Shown: in pieces, positions 36,565 through 46,158 of the stretch
Layout: each line of letters starts with the position of its first letter
Numbering within the stretch: position 1 is the stretch's first letter
DNA from: Aureimonas sp. AU20
GTDB taxonomy: Bacteria; Pseudomonadota; Alphaproteobacteria; Rhizobiales; Rhizobiaceae
NCBI RefSeq assembly: GCF_001442755.1
Contig: NZ_CP006367.1
Coordinates: 434,001-498,000 of the forward strand
Direction: 5' to 3'
Length of the DNA stretch: 64,000 nt
Notes under the pieces: model-generated
The model's database searches: none
What the model was told of the DNA's origin: nothing
The model's input: only the letters and a program-made list of their open reading frames with translations
Position numbers and translations under genes: made by a program

Positions 36565-36970
36565 TAAGGCAGGCGTTCGGGATTTTATGGTTAAGAATCG
36601 CTCGCCGGGAACGGACGGACTCCGATCGGGGTTTGGAACAAGTCTTCGACCCGGATACGCCCGGGATTCTTGGGGTCCTGTGAGCAACCCGGGAGAAGCT
36701 GGGGCAAGTTCGGCGGGGGGTTCGGCCCTCCCGGGAAAACCCCCGATTCCTCCACAGATCGAGACATGACCCGGGGTGTGGACGGGAACTTGTGAAAAAC
36801 GGGGGAATCCTCGCAGCGCCCGCGCCGGTCGCTTTGGAATCCTTGGGCGAATCCTCCGTCAACCGGCAGCTTGGTGGGGGCGGGAAAGCTAAGCGCCGCG
36901 CGGCGCCTGTGAATCCCCTCAATCCACCGACTCATAGAATTAGAATCCAGATTCAATAGAATTTCTTTGA
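36560..36970. other. Putative chromosomal origin of replication (oriC)
   Basis: Gene-free DNA between maf (leftward) and hemE (rightward), the position of mapped origins in Caulobacter and Sinorhizobium. It contains twelve GANTC sites (starts 36560, 36595, 36618, 36665, 36745, 36805, 36837, 36849, 36911, 36929, 36943, 36950), against about one expected per 300 bp. A perfect TTWTNCACA DnaA 9-mer lies at 36791-36799 (minus). Weaker boxes lie at 36748-36756, 36777-36785, 36679-36687 and 36908-36916. A TTAACCAT CtrA-type half-site is at 36587-36594 (minus). A 38-bp stretch at 36931-36968 is 74% AT and could be the unwinding element. Function is inferred, not shown. Confidence 0.75.
36587..36594 (-). 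promoter_or_regulatory. CtrA-type half-site TTAACCAT
   Basis: The minus strand reads TTAACCAT here, the 8-bp half-site recognised by CtrA in Caulobacter and relatives, where CtrA silences the origin. It is inside the putative origin and next to a GANTC site. A single half-site is weak evidence alone; the context raises it. Confidence 0.5.
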
Positions 36971-37342
36971 GGGAAGAGCGGGCTGGGGATCTGACGATCC
37001 CGCCCGGTTTTCTCTGGCAGAGGTCCCCTCCCCTTGCCGGGGACAAGAGGGGCCGAGAGATCGCAGCCTAAGGGCTGGACGAAGCGCCCATTCCCCGCCA
37101 TGTCCCGGGGAAGACATCCGATCCAACCGGCGCGAGGCGCCGGGACGGTCCGAGGAACGCGTGGGAGAGCGGAAGGGTCGAGGGGTTTCGCCGGAGGGAC
37201 GAGACGGCAAGCCATGGGGTGCGAGGCGCATCGCCCGAGGCTTGGCGACGAAGGTCCCGGCGAAGAGCCCGAGCCTTCCCTCCTGCCAGCGTTCCGCGGG
37301 CCGCTCCCGCCGCCGTTTCGCGACGAGCCGAGAAAGCCCTTC
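36971..37342. other. Non-coding leader between putative oriC and hemE
   Basis: About 370 bp of GC-rich DNA without any GANTC site. It holds several short inverted repeats (for example around GCCGGGGAC near 37037). An open frame runs in phase into hemE, but the sequence is Arg/Gly/Pro-rich and unlike HemE, so I treat it as leader. The hemE promoter probably lies here. Confidence 0.5.
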
Positions 37343-38365
37343 ATGGAACAGCGAAAGCTTCTGCGCGTCCTCGCCGGCGAGACCGTCTCCCCGCCTCCGG
37401 TCTGGCTGATGCGCCAGGCCGGGCGCTACCTGCCGGAATATCGCGAGGTCCGCGCCAAGGCCGGCGGCTTTCTCGATCTCTGCTACGACCCCGCGCTCGC
37501 CACCGAGGTCACGCTCCAGCCGATCCGCCGCTTCGGCTTCGACGCGGCGATCCTGTTTTCTGACATCCTGGTGATCCCCGACGCGCTGAAGCGCAACGTG
37601 CGCTTTCTCCAGGGCGAGGGGCCGGTGATGGACCCGATCTCGGCGCACGAGATATCCGGGCTCGACCCCAGCCATGCCGACACGCATCTGGCCCCCGTGA
37701 TCGCCACCGTGGCGCGTCTGCGCGCCGCCCTGCCCGAAGAGACTGCGCTGATCGGCTTCTGCGGCGCGCCCTGGACGGTCGCGACCTACATGATCGCCGG
37801 CCACGGCACGCCGGCCCAGGCGCCGGCGCGCCTCTTCGGCTACGAGCACCCGGAGGCGATGGACGAGCTTCTCCTGCTGCTCGCCGAGATGAGCGCCGAC
37901 TATCTCGCCCGCCAGCTCCAAGCCGGGGCGGACTGCGTGCAGATCTTCGACTCGTGGTCGGGCGTTCTCGACGAAGCCAGCTTCGAGCGCTTCGCGGTGC
38001 GGCCCGTGCGCCATCTCGTCGCCCGCCTGCGCGCCATGGTGCCGGACGCCAAGGTGATCGGCTTTCCCAAGGGCGCTGGCGCGCTGCTCGACACCTACCG
38101 CGAGAAGACCGGGGTCGATGCGCTCGGCCTCGACTGGGGCGTGCCTTTCGCGCAGGCCCGCCGCCTCCAAACTGCGGGCGCCGTGCAGGGCAATCTCGAC
38201 CCGCTGCGCCTGATCGCCGGCGGGCGGGCGCTGGAAGAGGGCGTGCGTGCCATTCTGGACCAGCTGGGCGACGGGCCGCTCGTGTTCAATCTCGGGCACG
38301 GCATCACGCCCGAGGCGCCGATCGCGCATGTGGAAGCGCTTTTGCGCCTGGTGCGCGGCGGCTAG
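37343..38365 (+). CDS. hemE: Uroporphyrinogen decarboxylase HemE
   Basis: Decarboxylates uroporphyrinogen III to coproporphyrinogen III in heme synthesis. Signature 1, [17 protein letters not shown], is near residue 18 (invariant Arg residues). Catalytic Asp is in [13 protein letters not shown] near residue 75, and signature 2 [16 protein letters not shown] is near residue 135. Full length, 340 aa. The start [10 protein letters not shown] is family-typical. It is the first rightward gene from the putative origin, as in Caulobacter. Confidence 0.97.
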   Translation: MEQRKLLRVLAGETVSPPPVWLMRQAGRYLPEYREVRAKAGGFLDLCYDPALATEVTLQPIRRFGFDAAILFSDILVIPDALKRNVRFLQGEGPVMDPISAHEISGLDPSHADTHLAPVIATVARLRAALPEETALIGFCGAPWTVATYMIAGHGTPAQAPARLFGYEHPEAMDELLLLLAEMSADYLARQLQAGADCVQIFDSWSGVLDEASFERFAVRPVRHLVARLRAMVPDAKVIGFPKGAGALLDTYREKTGVDALGLDWGVPFAQARRLQTAGAVQGNLDPLRLIAGGRALEEGVRAILDQLGDGPLVFNLGHGITPEAPIAHVEALLRLVRGG

Positions 38366-38913
38366 ACGCCGAGGCTCTGCCGCAGGAAGCGGACGCGCTC
38401 GGCCACCGGAGCGAGCGGCAGGTCGATCACCTCGTAGCCGAGCCCCTCATAGGTTCGGCGCATGACATGGGCGGTCTCGGCCGTCTCCGCCGCGTCCTGC
38501 CGCCGCTCGGCGTCGCCGGAAAAGATCGCGGGCCAGAAGGGTGCGAGAAAGACCGGGCTGCGGTAGCGGCAACGGCGGACGGCCCGGAGCAGAGCCTGCG
38601 GCTCGGGCAGGCCGCAGAGGCTGAGATAGCCCAGCGTGTCGGGCAGGCCCCGGTCGAAGATCACCACGCCCTCGCCCTCCAGCGCCGCGCGGTAGGCCGC
38701 TTCGTCCCGTTCCGCCATGCGGGCGGCGAAGGCGGCGCGGTCGCCCCAGGGCAGCGCCGTGCCGCCCCGGGCCTCTTCGGCGCGGATCACCGCTCGGCCC
38801 GCTTCGCCGACCGTGCGAAAGCCTCGGGCCGCCAGCGCCTCCACCAGCGTGGTCTTGCCCCCGCCGGGGCCGCCGGTCAGCACCACGAGCCGGCGGATGC
38901 CGGAAAATTGCAT
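38362..38913 (-). CDS. AAA family ATPase / P-loop kinase-like protein
   Basis: A 183-residue single-domain P-loop protein (AAA_28-like). Walker [20 protein letters not shown] is at the N-terminus, followed by [32 protein letters not shown] and a Walker B-like [17 protein letters not shown]. Related proteins are predicted ATPases or kinases of unknown substrate. It converges with hemE, their stops overlapping by 4 bp. Confidence 0.8.
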   Translation of the reverse strand: MQFSGIRRLVVLTGGPGGGKTTLVEALAARGFRTVGEAGRAVIRAEEARGGTALPWGDRAAFAARMAERDEAAYRAALEGEGVVIFDRGLPDTLGYLSLCGLPEPQALLRAVRRCRYRSPVFLAPFWPAIFSGDAERRQDAAETAETAHVMRRTYEGLGYEVIDLPLAPVAERVRFLRQSLGV

Positions 38914-38939
38914 GCGGATCTCCTTTCGAAAGCCAAGCC

Positions 38940-38985
38940 GAAGACTGGGATGGCGAAGAGTGGGATGACGAAGACTGGGGATGGC
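38940..38985. repeat. Three 15/16-bp tandem repeats
   Basis: Three head-to-tail units of GAAGACTGGGATGGC type (38940, 38955 and 38970) sit between the AAA gene start and hemJ. They have no coding role that I can see. Confidence 0.65.
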
Positions 38986-39099
38986 GGGGATAAGCAGGGC
39001 GCGGGAAAAGGGCGCGGGCCTGGCCGCTTGCCGTTTGGAGCGGTTCTCGACTAGACCCGGGGAAAGCCGCCGCGTGCGGCGCGATCAGGAAGACGCATC

Positions 39100-39621
39100 A
39101 TGAGCAGCATCGCGCCCGCCAAGGACCGATCGGTTATCGTCTCGCTGGGGATCGGCGCGCTTCTGGCGCTTGCCCTCTTCGCGCTCGTGCCGGTGGACGC
39201 CATGCTCTGGGTCAAGGCGCTGCACGTTCTGGCGGTCATCTCGTGGATGGTCGGCATGTTCTACCTGCCGCGCCTTTTCGTCTACCACACCGAGGCCGGT
39301 GTCGGCAGCCCCCAGGCCGAGACCTTCAAGGTCATGGAGCGCCGCCTGATGCAGGCCATCGTCAACCCCGCCATGGTGGTGACCTGGGTGTCCGGCCTCT
39401 GGCTGGCGATCGAGGTCTACCGCTTCCAGGGCGGCTGGCTGCACGCCAAGTTCGCCCTCGTCATCGTGATGAGCGGGTTGCACGGCTATTTCTCCGCCTC
39501 CCGCAAGCGGCTGGCGCGCGACGAGATGACCAAGTCGAGCCGCCATTGGCGCATGATGAACGAGGTCCCGACGATCCTCCTCGTCGCCATCGTGATCCTG
39601 GTGATCGTCAAGCCGTTCTAA
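39100..39621 (+). CDS. hemJ: Protoporphyrinogen oxidase HemJ
   Basis: Oxidises protoporphyrinogen IX to protoporphyrin IX, the penultimate heme step. A 173-residue membrane protein with four to five hydrophobic helices. The conserved His in KALHVLAVISWMVGMFYLPRLFVYH (near residue 41) and Lys/His in HAKFALVIVMSGLHG (near residue 123) are present. Proximity to hemE, separated only by the convergent AAA gene, fits the pathway. A repeat element begins directly at its stop codon. Confidence 0.93.
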   Translation: MSSIAPAKDRSVIVSLGIGALLALALFALVPVDAMLWVKALHVLAVISWMVGMFYLPRLFVYHTEAGVGSPQAETFKVMERRLMQAIVNPAMVVTWVSGLWLAIEVYRFQGGWLHAKFALVIVMSGLHGYFSASRKRLARDEMTKSSRHWRMMNEVPTILLVAIVILVIVKPF

Positions 39622-39838
39622 GAGACTGTTTGCCGACCCGACGGGGTCGGCCCGCCGGCGCTTTTCCGCCCTCTCCCCAGGGCGAGACATGCCGCGCAAG
39701 CGCAGCAGATGTCTCGCCCGTCCACATGGACCGTTGCCAATCCTCACCGATGCGCCCTCGCATCGACTGCGGTTGGCGCCTTGCGAGCGACAAAAAATCA
39801 CGCGGCGGTCCTCCGCCACCGAGTTGGCAAACAGTCTC
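39622..39838. mobile_element. MITE-like element, copy 2 (217 bp)
   Basis: Begins one base after the hemJ stop with GAGACTGTTTGCC and ends with its exact complement (39826-39838), giving 13-bp perfect terminal inverted repeats. The interior is about 75-80% like copy 1 by eye, including the hairpin GGGCGAGACAT...ATGTCTCGCCC and the block CATGGACCGTTGCCAATCCTC. No gene inside. It could double as a transcript end for hemJ. Confidence 0.78.
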
Positions 39839-39966
39839 TCGGCAGGCCGGCGGAAAGACCGCCTTCTCACACGCGGCGCTTGCCTTTCCCCCTCCCGATG
39901 CGATCTACGAGTTTGTAGGCCGGACCCTGTCCGGCCTTCGCGTGTTTCGCCCGTCCGGAGATCGCC
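39839..39966. other. Short gap before the gluconokinase gene
   Basis: Together with the repeat element this makes a 345-bp space after hemJ. It includes a short hairpin GGCCGGAC...GTCCGGCC near 39918-39936. No coding sequence recognised. Confidence 0.45.
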
Positions 39967-40515
39967 GTGCCCCCGACTGCATCCAAGCTGCCCGTCTGCC
40001 TCGTCGTGATGGGCCCCTCCGGCACCGGCAAGACCACCACCGCCAAGCTCCTGTCGCAGCGGCTCGGCTGGAAATTCGCCGAGGCCGACGAGTTTCACCC
40101 AAAAAGCAATATCGCCAAGATGTCCGCCGGCATCGCGCTGGACGACGAGGACCGCGCCCCGTGGCTGGCCTCGATCCGCGATTGGATCTCCGACGAGGCG
40201 GGCATGGGCGAGAGCACGGTGATCACCTGCTCGGCGCTGAAGCGCCGCTACCGCGACGTGCTGCGCGGCGCCGAGGCGCGGGTGCGCTTCGTGGAGCTCA
40301 GCGCCCCGCAGGGCGTGATCGGCGACCGGCTCGCCCAGCGCAAGGGCCACTACATGCCGCCCTCGCTCCTCACCTCGCAATATGCCGATTTCGAACCCTT
40401 GAGCGAGGACGAGGACGGCGTGCGCGTGTCTGTCGAACAGACGCCCGAAGGCGTGGTGACGGACGCGCTGCGCCAGCTCGACCTTCTGCGCCCCGAACTG
40501 TTTCGCGCGCTCTGA
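39967..40515 (+). CDS. Gluconokinase (GntK family)
   Basis: Phosphorylates gluconate to 6-phosphogluconate. P-loop VVMGPSGTGKTTTAKLLSQRLGWKFAEADEFH is at the N-terminus, then KMSAGIALDDEDRAPWL, CSALKRRYRDVLRG, and GHYMPPSLLTSQYADFEPL. These are the standard bacterial GntK motifs. Length 182 aa from a GTG start at 39967. It lies between hemJ and rho, which are near neighbours in related genomes, so it may be a local insertion. Confidence 0.92.
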   Translation: MPPTASKLPVCLVVMGPSGTGKTTTAKLLSQRLGWKFAEADEFHPKSNIAKMSAGIALDDEDRAPWLASIRDWISDEAGMGESTVITCSALKRRYRDVLRGAEARVRFVELSAPQGVIGDRLAQRKGHYMPPSLLTSQYADFEPLSEDEDGVRVSVEQTPEGVVTDALRQLDLLRPELFRAL

Positions 40516-40842
40516 GCGCGGCGGGGCCAGCGCTCGCGGGGGCCGAGAGACGGGCGCACGCCGGGCTTGCCCTGAGCCCGGCGCTCTCCTGCCGCGCGGC
40601 ATGCGGCGTTTGGGCGGCCCGTTTCGCGCCCTCCAGCCTCGCGCCATCTTGCGCCGCTGCGGCGAAATGACTATAAGGGACGCCGTATCCCGCCTCCGGT
40701 GCGGAGCGGCCGTTGCGCCGTGCCCCGCCCATTCGTCGCCGAACCATACGCATTCGTATCAGACCGGCCCGAGTATCCTCCCCCGATGACTGTCCCCACC
40801 GCGTGCGGCTCCCGGCCTTGCGCCGATGGGGTGGAGCCCGCC
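40516..40842. other. Intergenic leader of rho
   Basis: A 327-bp gap. An in-frame extension upstream of the rho ATG has no homology with Rho. The region around 40660-40780 is less GC-rich and probably holds the rho promoter. Rho genes are often autoregulated through a long leader, but I see no defined element here. Confidence 0.4.
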
Positions 40843-42108
<1,266 letters not shown>

Positions 42109-42132
42109 CGGGCAAGCCGCCCCGATCGATCG

Positions 42133-42167
42133 AAAGGCCGCCGGTGCACACCACCGGCGGCCTTTTT
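42133..42167 (+). terminator. Rho-independent terminator after rho
   Basis: Twelve-bp arms AGGCCGCCGGTG (42135-42146) and CACCGGCGGCCT (42152-42163) around a 5-nt loop are followed by TTTT, 27 bp past the rho stop. Confidence 0.9.
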
Positions 42168-42231
42168 CATGGGCGCGCCCGCCTTGCCGCCTCGGCTTCG
42201 CGGCCTCTATGAAGAAGGGCCAGACGCCGTA

Positions 42232-42287
42232 GAGACTGTTTGACAACCCGGCGGCGGACCGATCCGGCCGGGTTGTCAGACAGTCTC
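42232..42287. mobile_element. MITE-like element, short copy 3 (56 bp)
   Basis: Two 21-bp arms starting GAGACTGTTTGACAACCC and pairing with a mirror at 42267-42287 (one mismatch), with 14 bp between them. The ends match those of copies 1 and 2, but the interior is gone, so it looks like an internally deleted derivative. It sits directly before the ybaK-type gene. Confidence 0.72.
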
Positions 42288-42302
42288 CGAGGGAGAGCCG
42301 AG

Positions 42303-42803
42303 ATGAGTGACGCTGCTGCCGACCTGCCCGATGCCGTGCGCCGCGTCGAGATCGCCGCGCTCGCCAAGGCGCTGCCGTTCCGGGTGGTGCGGACCGAGCT
42401 GATCGCGCGCACGGCCGAGGAGGCGGCGAAGGCCGTCTCGGCCGAGGTCGGGCAGATCGTCAAAAGCCTCGTGTTTCGCGGCGCCGAAAGCGGGCGGGCC
42501 TATCTTCTGCTGGTGTCGGGCGCCAACCGGGTGGACCAGGCGCTGGTGGCCGGCGCGATCGGCGAGGCGCTGGAGCGGCCGGATGCCGACTTCGTGCGCG
42601 AGCACACGGGCTTTGCCATCGGCGGCGTCGCGCCGCTCGGCGCGAGTTCCCCCCTGCCCGTCTTCATGGACGAGGATCTCTTCGGTTTCGACGCCGTCTG
42701 GGCCGCCGCCGGCACGCCCTATCACGTGTTCGAAACGACGCCGCGCGATCTCGGCGCGGCGACGGACGCGGTGATGATCCGCGTTCGGGCCGCTGGCGCC
42801 TGA
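42303..42803 (+). CDS. YbaK/EbsC family aminoacyl-tRNA deacylase
   Basis: A 166-residue single-domain protein of the YbaK/ProX superfamily, which clears mischarged tRNA (for example Cys-tRNAPro or Ala-tRNAPro). Motifs are EVGQIVKSLVFRGAESGRAYLLLVSGANRVDQ with the conserved Lys, the FAIGGVAPLG glycine loop, and VFMDEDLFGFDAVWAAAGTPYHVFETTP. Start chosen at MSDAAADL with GAGGGAGAG upstream. Exact tRNA specificity cannot be read from sequence. Confidence 0.88.
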   Translation: MSDAAADLPDAVRRVEIAALAKALPFRVVRTELIARTAEEAAKAVSAEVGQIVKSLVFRGAESGRAYLLLVSGANRVDQALVAGAIGEALERPDADFVREHTGFAIGGVAPLGASSPLPVFMDEDLFGFDAVWAAAGTPYHVFETTPRDLGAATDAVMIRVRAAGA

Positions 42804-42955
42804 GGCCGGCTCGCGAGGGCGGCGGTTCGCCACGGGCTTGTCCCGATGGCTTGGGCCTGCGCCTTCGAACCCTTCCCTTGGCTCCATGAAACCTTATGCC
42901 CTATCCCTCCCACTGAGATCGTGCGGGACAATTCGAAACGGCCGGAGCGCTCCGC

Positions 42956-43522
42956 ATGACGCCCCCTTTCTCCCTTCGCCCCGCCACGCCCGACGATGCC
43001 GAGGCAATCGCCGCGCTGCATGTCGCCAGTTGGCGCGAGACCTATGACGGGCTTCTGCCCGAGGCCATGTTGGCCGAGCTCTCGGTGGAGAGCCGGGTGG
43101 AGCTTTGGCGGCGCATCCTGGCGCCGGCCCATGCCGCGTTCGGGGCGGCGGTCTGGCTGGCGGAGGAGGAGGGACAGGGAAGGCTCGCGGGCTTCGGCGC
43201 CTGCGGGGCGCAGCGCGACGCCGAGCTGCGTCGGGCCGGCTTCGATGGCGAGATCGGCGCGCTCTATGTCCTCCGCGCGTTTCAAAGCCAAGGCCTGGGC
43301 CGGCGCCTCATGGGGGCGCTGGCCGGCCATCTCGGCGGGAGCAGGCGAAGCGGAGCGGCGCTTCTGGTGCTGAGAGACAACGCGCCGGCCCGGCGCTTCT
43401 ACGAGGCGCTGGGTGGACGAACGGTCGGCGAGCGAAGCGAGCCCGGCCCCGAAGGTGAGATCGTCGAGATCGCCTATGGCTGGGCGGATCTGCAGGCTCT
43501 GGTCGAAGCGGCGTCGAAATAG
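42956..43522 (+). CDS. GNAT family N-acetyltransferase
   Basis: A 188-residue acetyltransferase. It begins SLRPATPDDAEAIAALHVASWRETYDGLLP and carries the acetyl-CoA binding motif LYVLRAFQSQGLGRRLMGALAGHL (Q-x-x-G-x-G/R). It ends with NAPARRFYEALGGRTVGER. The N-terminal W-R-x-T-Y motif is frequent in this subgroup. Substrate unknown. Confidence 0.9.
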   Translation: MTPPFSLRPATPDDAEAIAALHVASWRETYDGLLPEAMLAELSVESRVELWRRILAPAHAAFGAAVWLAEEEGQGRLAGFGACGAQRDAELRRAGFDGEIGALYVLRAFQSQGLGRRLMGALAGHLGGSRRSGAALLVLRDNAPARRFYEALGGRTVGERSEPGPEGEIVEIAYGWADLQALVEAASK

Positions 43523-43979
43523 ACGGCGCGTCTCAGCAGAGCCACGGCGCGGCGTGGGTCAGCCGTCCGAGGCCAGCGTTTTGGTCGGGACGCCTGCCCC
43601 ATCCTCTTGGGGGAAACGCATAAGCGGGTAGTCCGGCAACGCCAGTACTTCCTGTGAAGGCGGGCGAGCCGCGTGCCTCGCTCCATCGCCGCCATGGGCC
43701 TGTTGACGAGAACGGGACGGACGAGCACTGCGCCCGAAAGTGACAGGTCGCGAAATCGACACAGGTCGCGCCGTTTTCCCGCAGGATAGCGCACAACCGC
43801 TGCCCATCGGCGCAGGAAGCTCCAGCCGCTGTTCGCGCGGAGGGGGAACCTTGACGGACTCGATTGCCTCGGGCGCCTCCTCCCATTGCAGGATCAGCGC
43901 CAGAACATCGCGCAACGTACCGCAGACGGGGTCGCGAACGATCGTTACGGGCATTCGAGCTTGTTGGGTCAGGGCATTT
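43523..43979. other. Intergenic region, no gene recognised
   Basis: A 457-bp stretch between the GNAT gene and the thioredoxin-domain gene. GC content is somewhat lower than its neighbours. A minus-strand open frame (43559-43999) reads MPVTIVRDPVCGTLRDVLALILQW internally, but it has no family I know, a mixed composition, and an overlap with the next gene, so I leave it out as unproven. Confidence 0.4.
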
Positions 43980-46037
43980 TCAGGAGGCCGCCGTTCCACC
44001 CTCCAAAAGGGAGCGCAGCGCCTCCGGCTCGAACACGGGCGGATGGCAGGTCTGGTTCCGGCAGAGCGTCACAGCGGGATAGCGCTCGGGGCGCAGCGCG
44101 CTGAGGGCGAGCGTTTCGGGCAGGCGGTCGGGGTCGTTCAACACGAGATCGACGCGGTTGAGATCGACATGGCCGCGCACCATCGCCTCCACGGCGCCAT
44201 AGCCGGGATTGGAGCGAAAGCCGAACAGCGCCAGTTCCGAGCCGCGTTGAAGGCGATCGAAACCCGCGAGAAGGCCGGGATAGGCCATGCCGCCCGCGCC
44301 GATGCGCCCCTGTGCGAGCGCTGCCGCGCGCTCGGCCCGCGTGCGGATCGCTTGTCTGCCGCCGACCTGCGCCAAAAGCGCCAGGCCTTCCACCACCAGC
44401 GCGGTGGAGCCCGGCACCGCCTCGTCCGGGTCGCTGCGCGGGCGAAGCAGCATGTCGTCTGCATCCGAGGCCGTCATGAAATGCCCGCCCTCGCCATCCC
44501 CGTGCCAGCGCTCCAGCGCCTCGGCCAGCGCATGGGCCGTATGGAGGAATTGCGGGTCGAGCGTCGCGGCAAAGAGCGCGGCACCGGCGGCGATCATCGC
44601 GCCATAGTCGCCGCTGAGGGCGGGGCCGGACAGGCGCCCGTCGCGGGCGGCATGGTGGAGGCGACCCTCCCGCATCATCTGCGTGGTGACGAAGTGGAAG
44701 ACTTCGCGCGCCAGGAGCAGCGCATCCGGATGGTGAAACGCGGCGCCGACTTCGGCCAGCGCCCGGATGGCCAGGCCGTTCCAATCCGCCAGGATCTTCT
44801 CGTCCCGCCCCGGCCGGGGCCGCGCGGCGCGCGCCTGAAACAGGCGGATGCGCGCTTCGCCGAAGGCCTCCGGCGCCGCCTCGCCCGAGCCGCCGAGCCG
44901 CTCCAGGATCGTCTTGCCCTCCCAGTTTCCACGGGGCGTGACGTTGTAGCAGCGCTTGAACGTCTCGATCTCGGGCAGGCCGGCGAGCGCTGCGTCGATC
45001 TCGCCTTCCGTCCAGACATAGAAGGCGCCCTCTTCCATGGGAGCGCCACTCGCGGGGCCATGGGCGGCGGCGCTGTCGGCGTCGAGCGAAGCGGCCAGGC
45101 CCCCGCCGGGCATTTGAAGCTCGCGGCGCAGAAACGCGACGGTCTCGAAGGCGCGCTGGCGAAACAGCGGCTCGCCCGTCGCGCGCCAGCCGATCGTGAG
45201 ATGGCGCAGAAGCTGCGCTTGGTCGTAGAGCATCTTCTCGAAATGCGGCACCAGCCAGCGCGCGTCCGTGGCATAGCGGTGGAGCCCGCCGCCGACATGG
45301 TCGAAGATGCCGCCCTCGCACAAGCCGCGCAGCGTCACGAGAAAGCCCGCCCGATGCGCCTCCGGCCCACCCGGAAAGCCGGATCGGGCGAGGAGTTCGA
45401 GATAGGGGGCGTTGGGGAATTTCGGCGCGCCCTTGATGCCGCCGAGCTCGAGGTCGATCATCCCGCCGATGCGCCCGGCGGCTTCCTCCAAGGCGCCCTC
45501 CGGCAGGTCCGCCGGCGCGCCGGAGGCGGAGAGGAAGCCTCGCAGATGCGTTCGCATCTCTCCGGCCGAGCGCAGCAGGCCTTCGCGCTTGGTGTCCCAG
45601 GCATTGCGCACGGCCTCCAGAAGCTGCGCGAAGCCGGGGCGGCCTTGGGCGGCCTCGGGCGGGTAGTAGGTGCCGCCATAGAAGGGCTCGCCCTCCGGCG
45701 TCAGGAACATCGTCATCGGCCAGCCGCCTTGCTCGCCCATGGCCTGCAAGGCGGTCATGTAGAGATGGTCGATGTCGGGCCGCTCCTCGCGGTCCACTTT
45801 GATGTTGACGAAGTCGCGGTTCATGATCGCCGCGACGCCCGCGTTCTCGAAGCTCTCATGCGCCATGACATGGCACCAATGGCAGGCGGCGTAGCCGACC
45901 GAGAGGAGGATCGGCTTGTCCTCGCGCCGGGCTTCCGCCATCGCCTCGGCTGACCATTCCCGCCAGTGGACCGGATTGTCGCGGTGCTGCTGGAGATAGG
46001 GGCTGATCGCCTCGCCCAACCGATTGCCTTGCGTCAC
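43980..46037 (-). CDS. Thioredoxin domain protein, YyaL/DUF255 family
   Basis: A 685-residue two-part protein. The N-terminal 160 residues are a DUF255 thioredoxin-like domain (NPVHWREWSAEAMAEARREDKPILLSVGYAACHWCHVMAHESF; motif CHWCH). The remainder is an (alpha/alpha)-toroid like N-acylglucosamine epimerases (LDADSAAAHGPASGAPMEEGAFYVWTEGEI; ILADWNGLAIRALAEVG). The domain order is the same in bacterial YyaL and human spermatogenesis-associated protein 20. Biochemical role unresolved. It starts at a GTG. Confidence 0.9.
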   Translation of the reverse strand: MTQGNRLGEAISPYLQQHRDNPVHWREWSAEAMAEARREDKPILLSVGYAACHWCHVMAHESFENAGVAAIMNRDFVNIKVDREERPDIDHLYMTALQAMGEQGGWPMTMFLTPEGEPFYGGTYYPPEAAQGRPGFAQLLEAVRNAWDTKREGLLRSAGEMRTHLRGFLSASGAPADLPEGALEEAAGRIGGMIDLELGGIKGAPKFPNAPYLELLARSGFPGGPEAHRAGFLVTLRGLCEGGIFDHVGGGLHRYATDARWLVPHFEKMLYDQAQLLRHLTIGWRATGEPLFRQRAFETVAFLRRELQMPGGGLAASLDADSAAAHGPASGAPMEEGAFYVWTEGEIDAALAGLPEIETFKRCYNVTPRGNWEGKTILERLGGSGEAAPEAFGEARIRLFQARAARPRPGRDEKILADWNGLAIRALAEVGAAFHHPDALLLAREVFHFVTTQMMREGRLHHAARDGRLSGPALSGDYGAMIAAGAALFAATLDPQFLHTAHALAEALERWHGDGEGGHFMTASDADDMLLRPRSDPDEAVPGSTALVVEGLALLAQVGGRQAIRTRAERAAALAQGRIGAGGMAYPGLLAGFDRLQRGSELALFGFRSNPGYGAVEAMVRGHVDLNRVDLVLNDPDRLPETLALSALRPERYPAVTLCRNQTCHPPVFEPEALRSLLEGGTAAS

Positions 46038-46158
46038 GACCCGCCCTCCGCTCGCCAGTTCCAGCTGGAGTTAGGGCGCGAGCCGGCTTCCGCGACCGAG
46101 GGGCGGCGTGATAGACAGCGAGCCGCCAAACGATCAGCGCTCCGGCAAGGACTCAGCC

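Noticed and set aside
37034..37342. In-frame N-terminal extension of HemE by about 100 residues
   Set aside because: HemE starts at MEQRKLLRV in the family, and the extension is Arg/Gly/Pro-rich with no homology. It falls in the probable leader or origin flank.
43559..43999. Minus-strand open frame of 146 aa between the GNAT gene and the YyaL-type gene
   Set aside because: No known family, mixed hydrophobic and Arg-rich composition, and overlap with the start of the neighbouring convergent frame. Not supported strongly enough to call.
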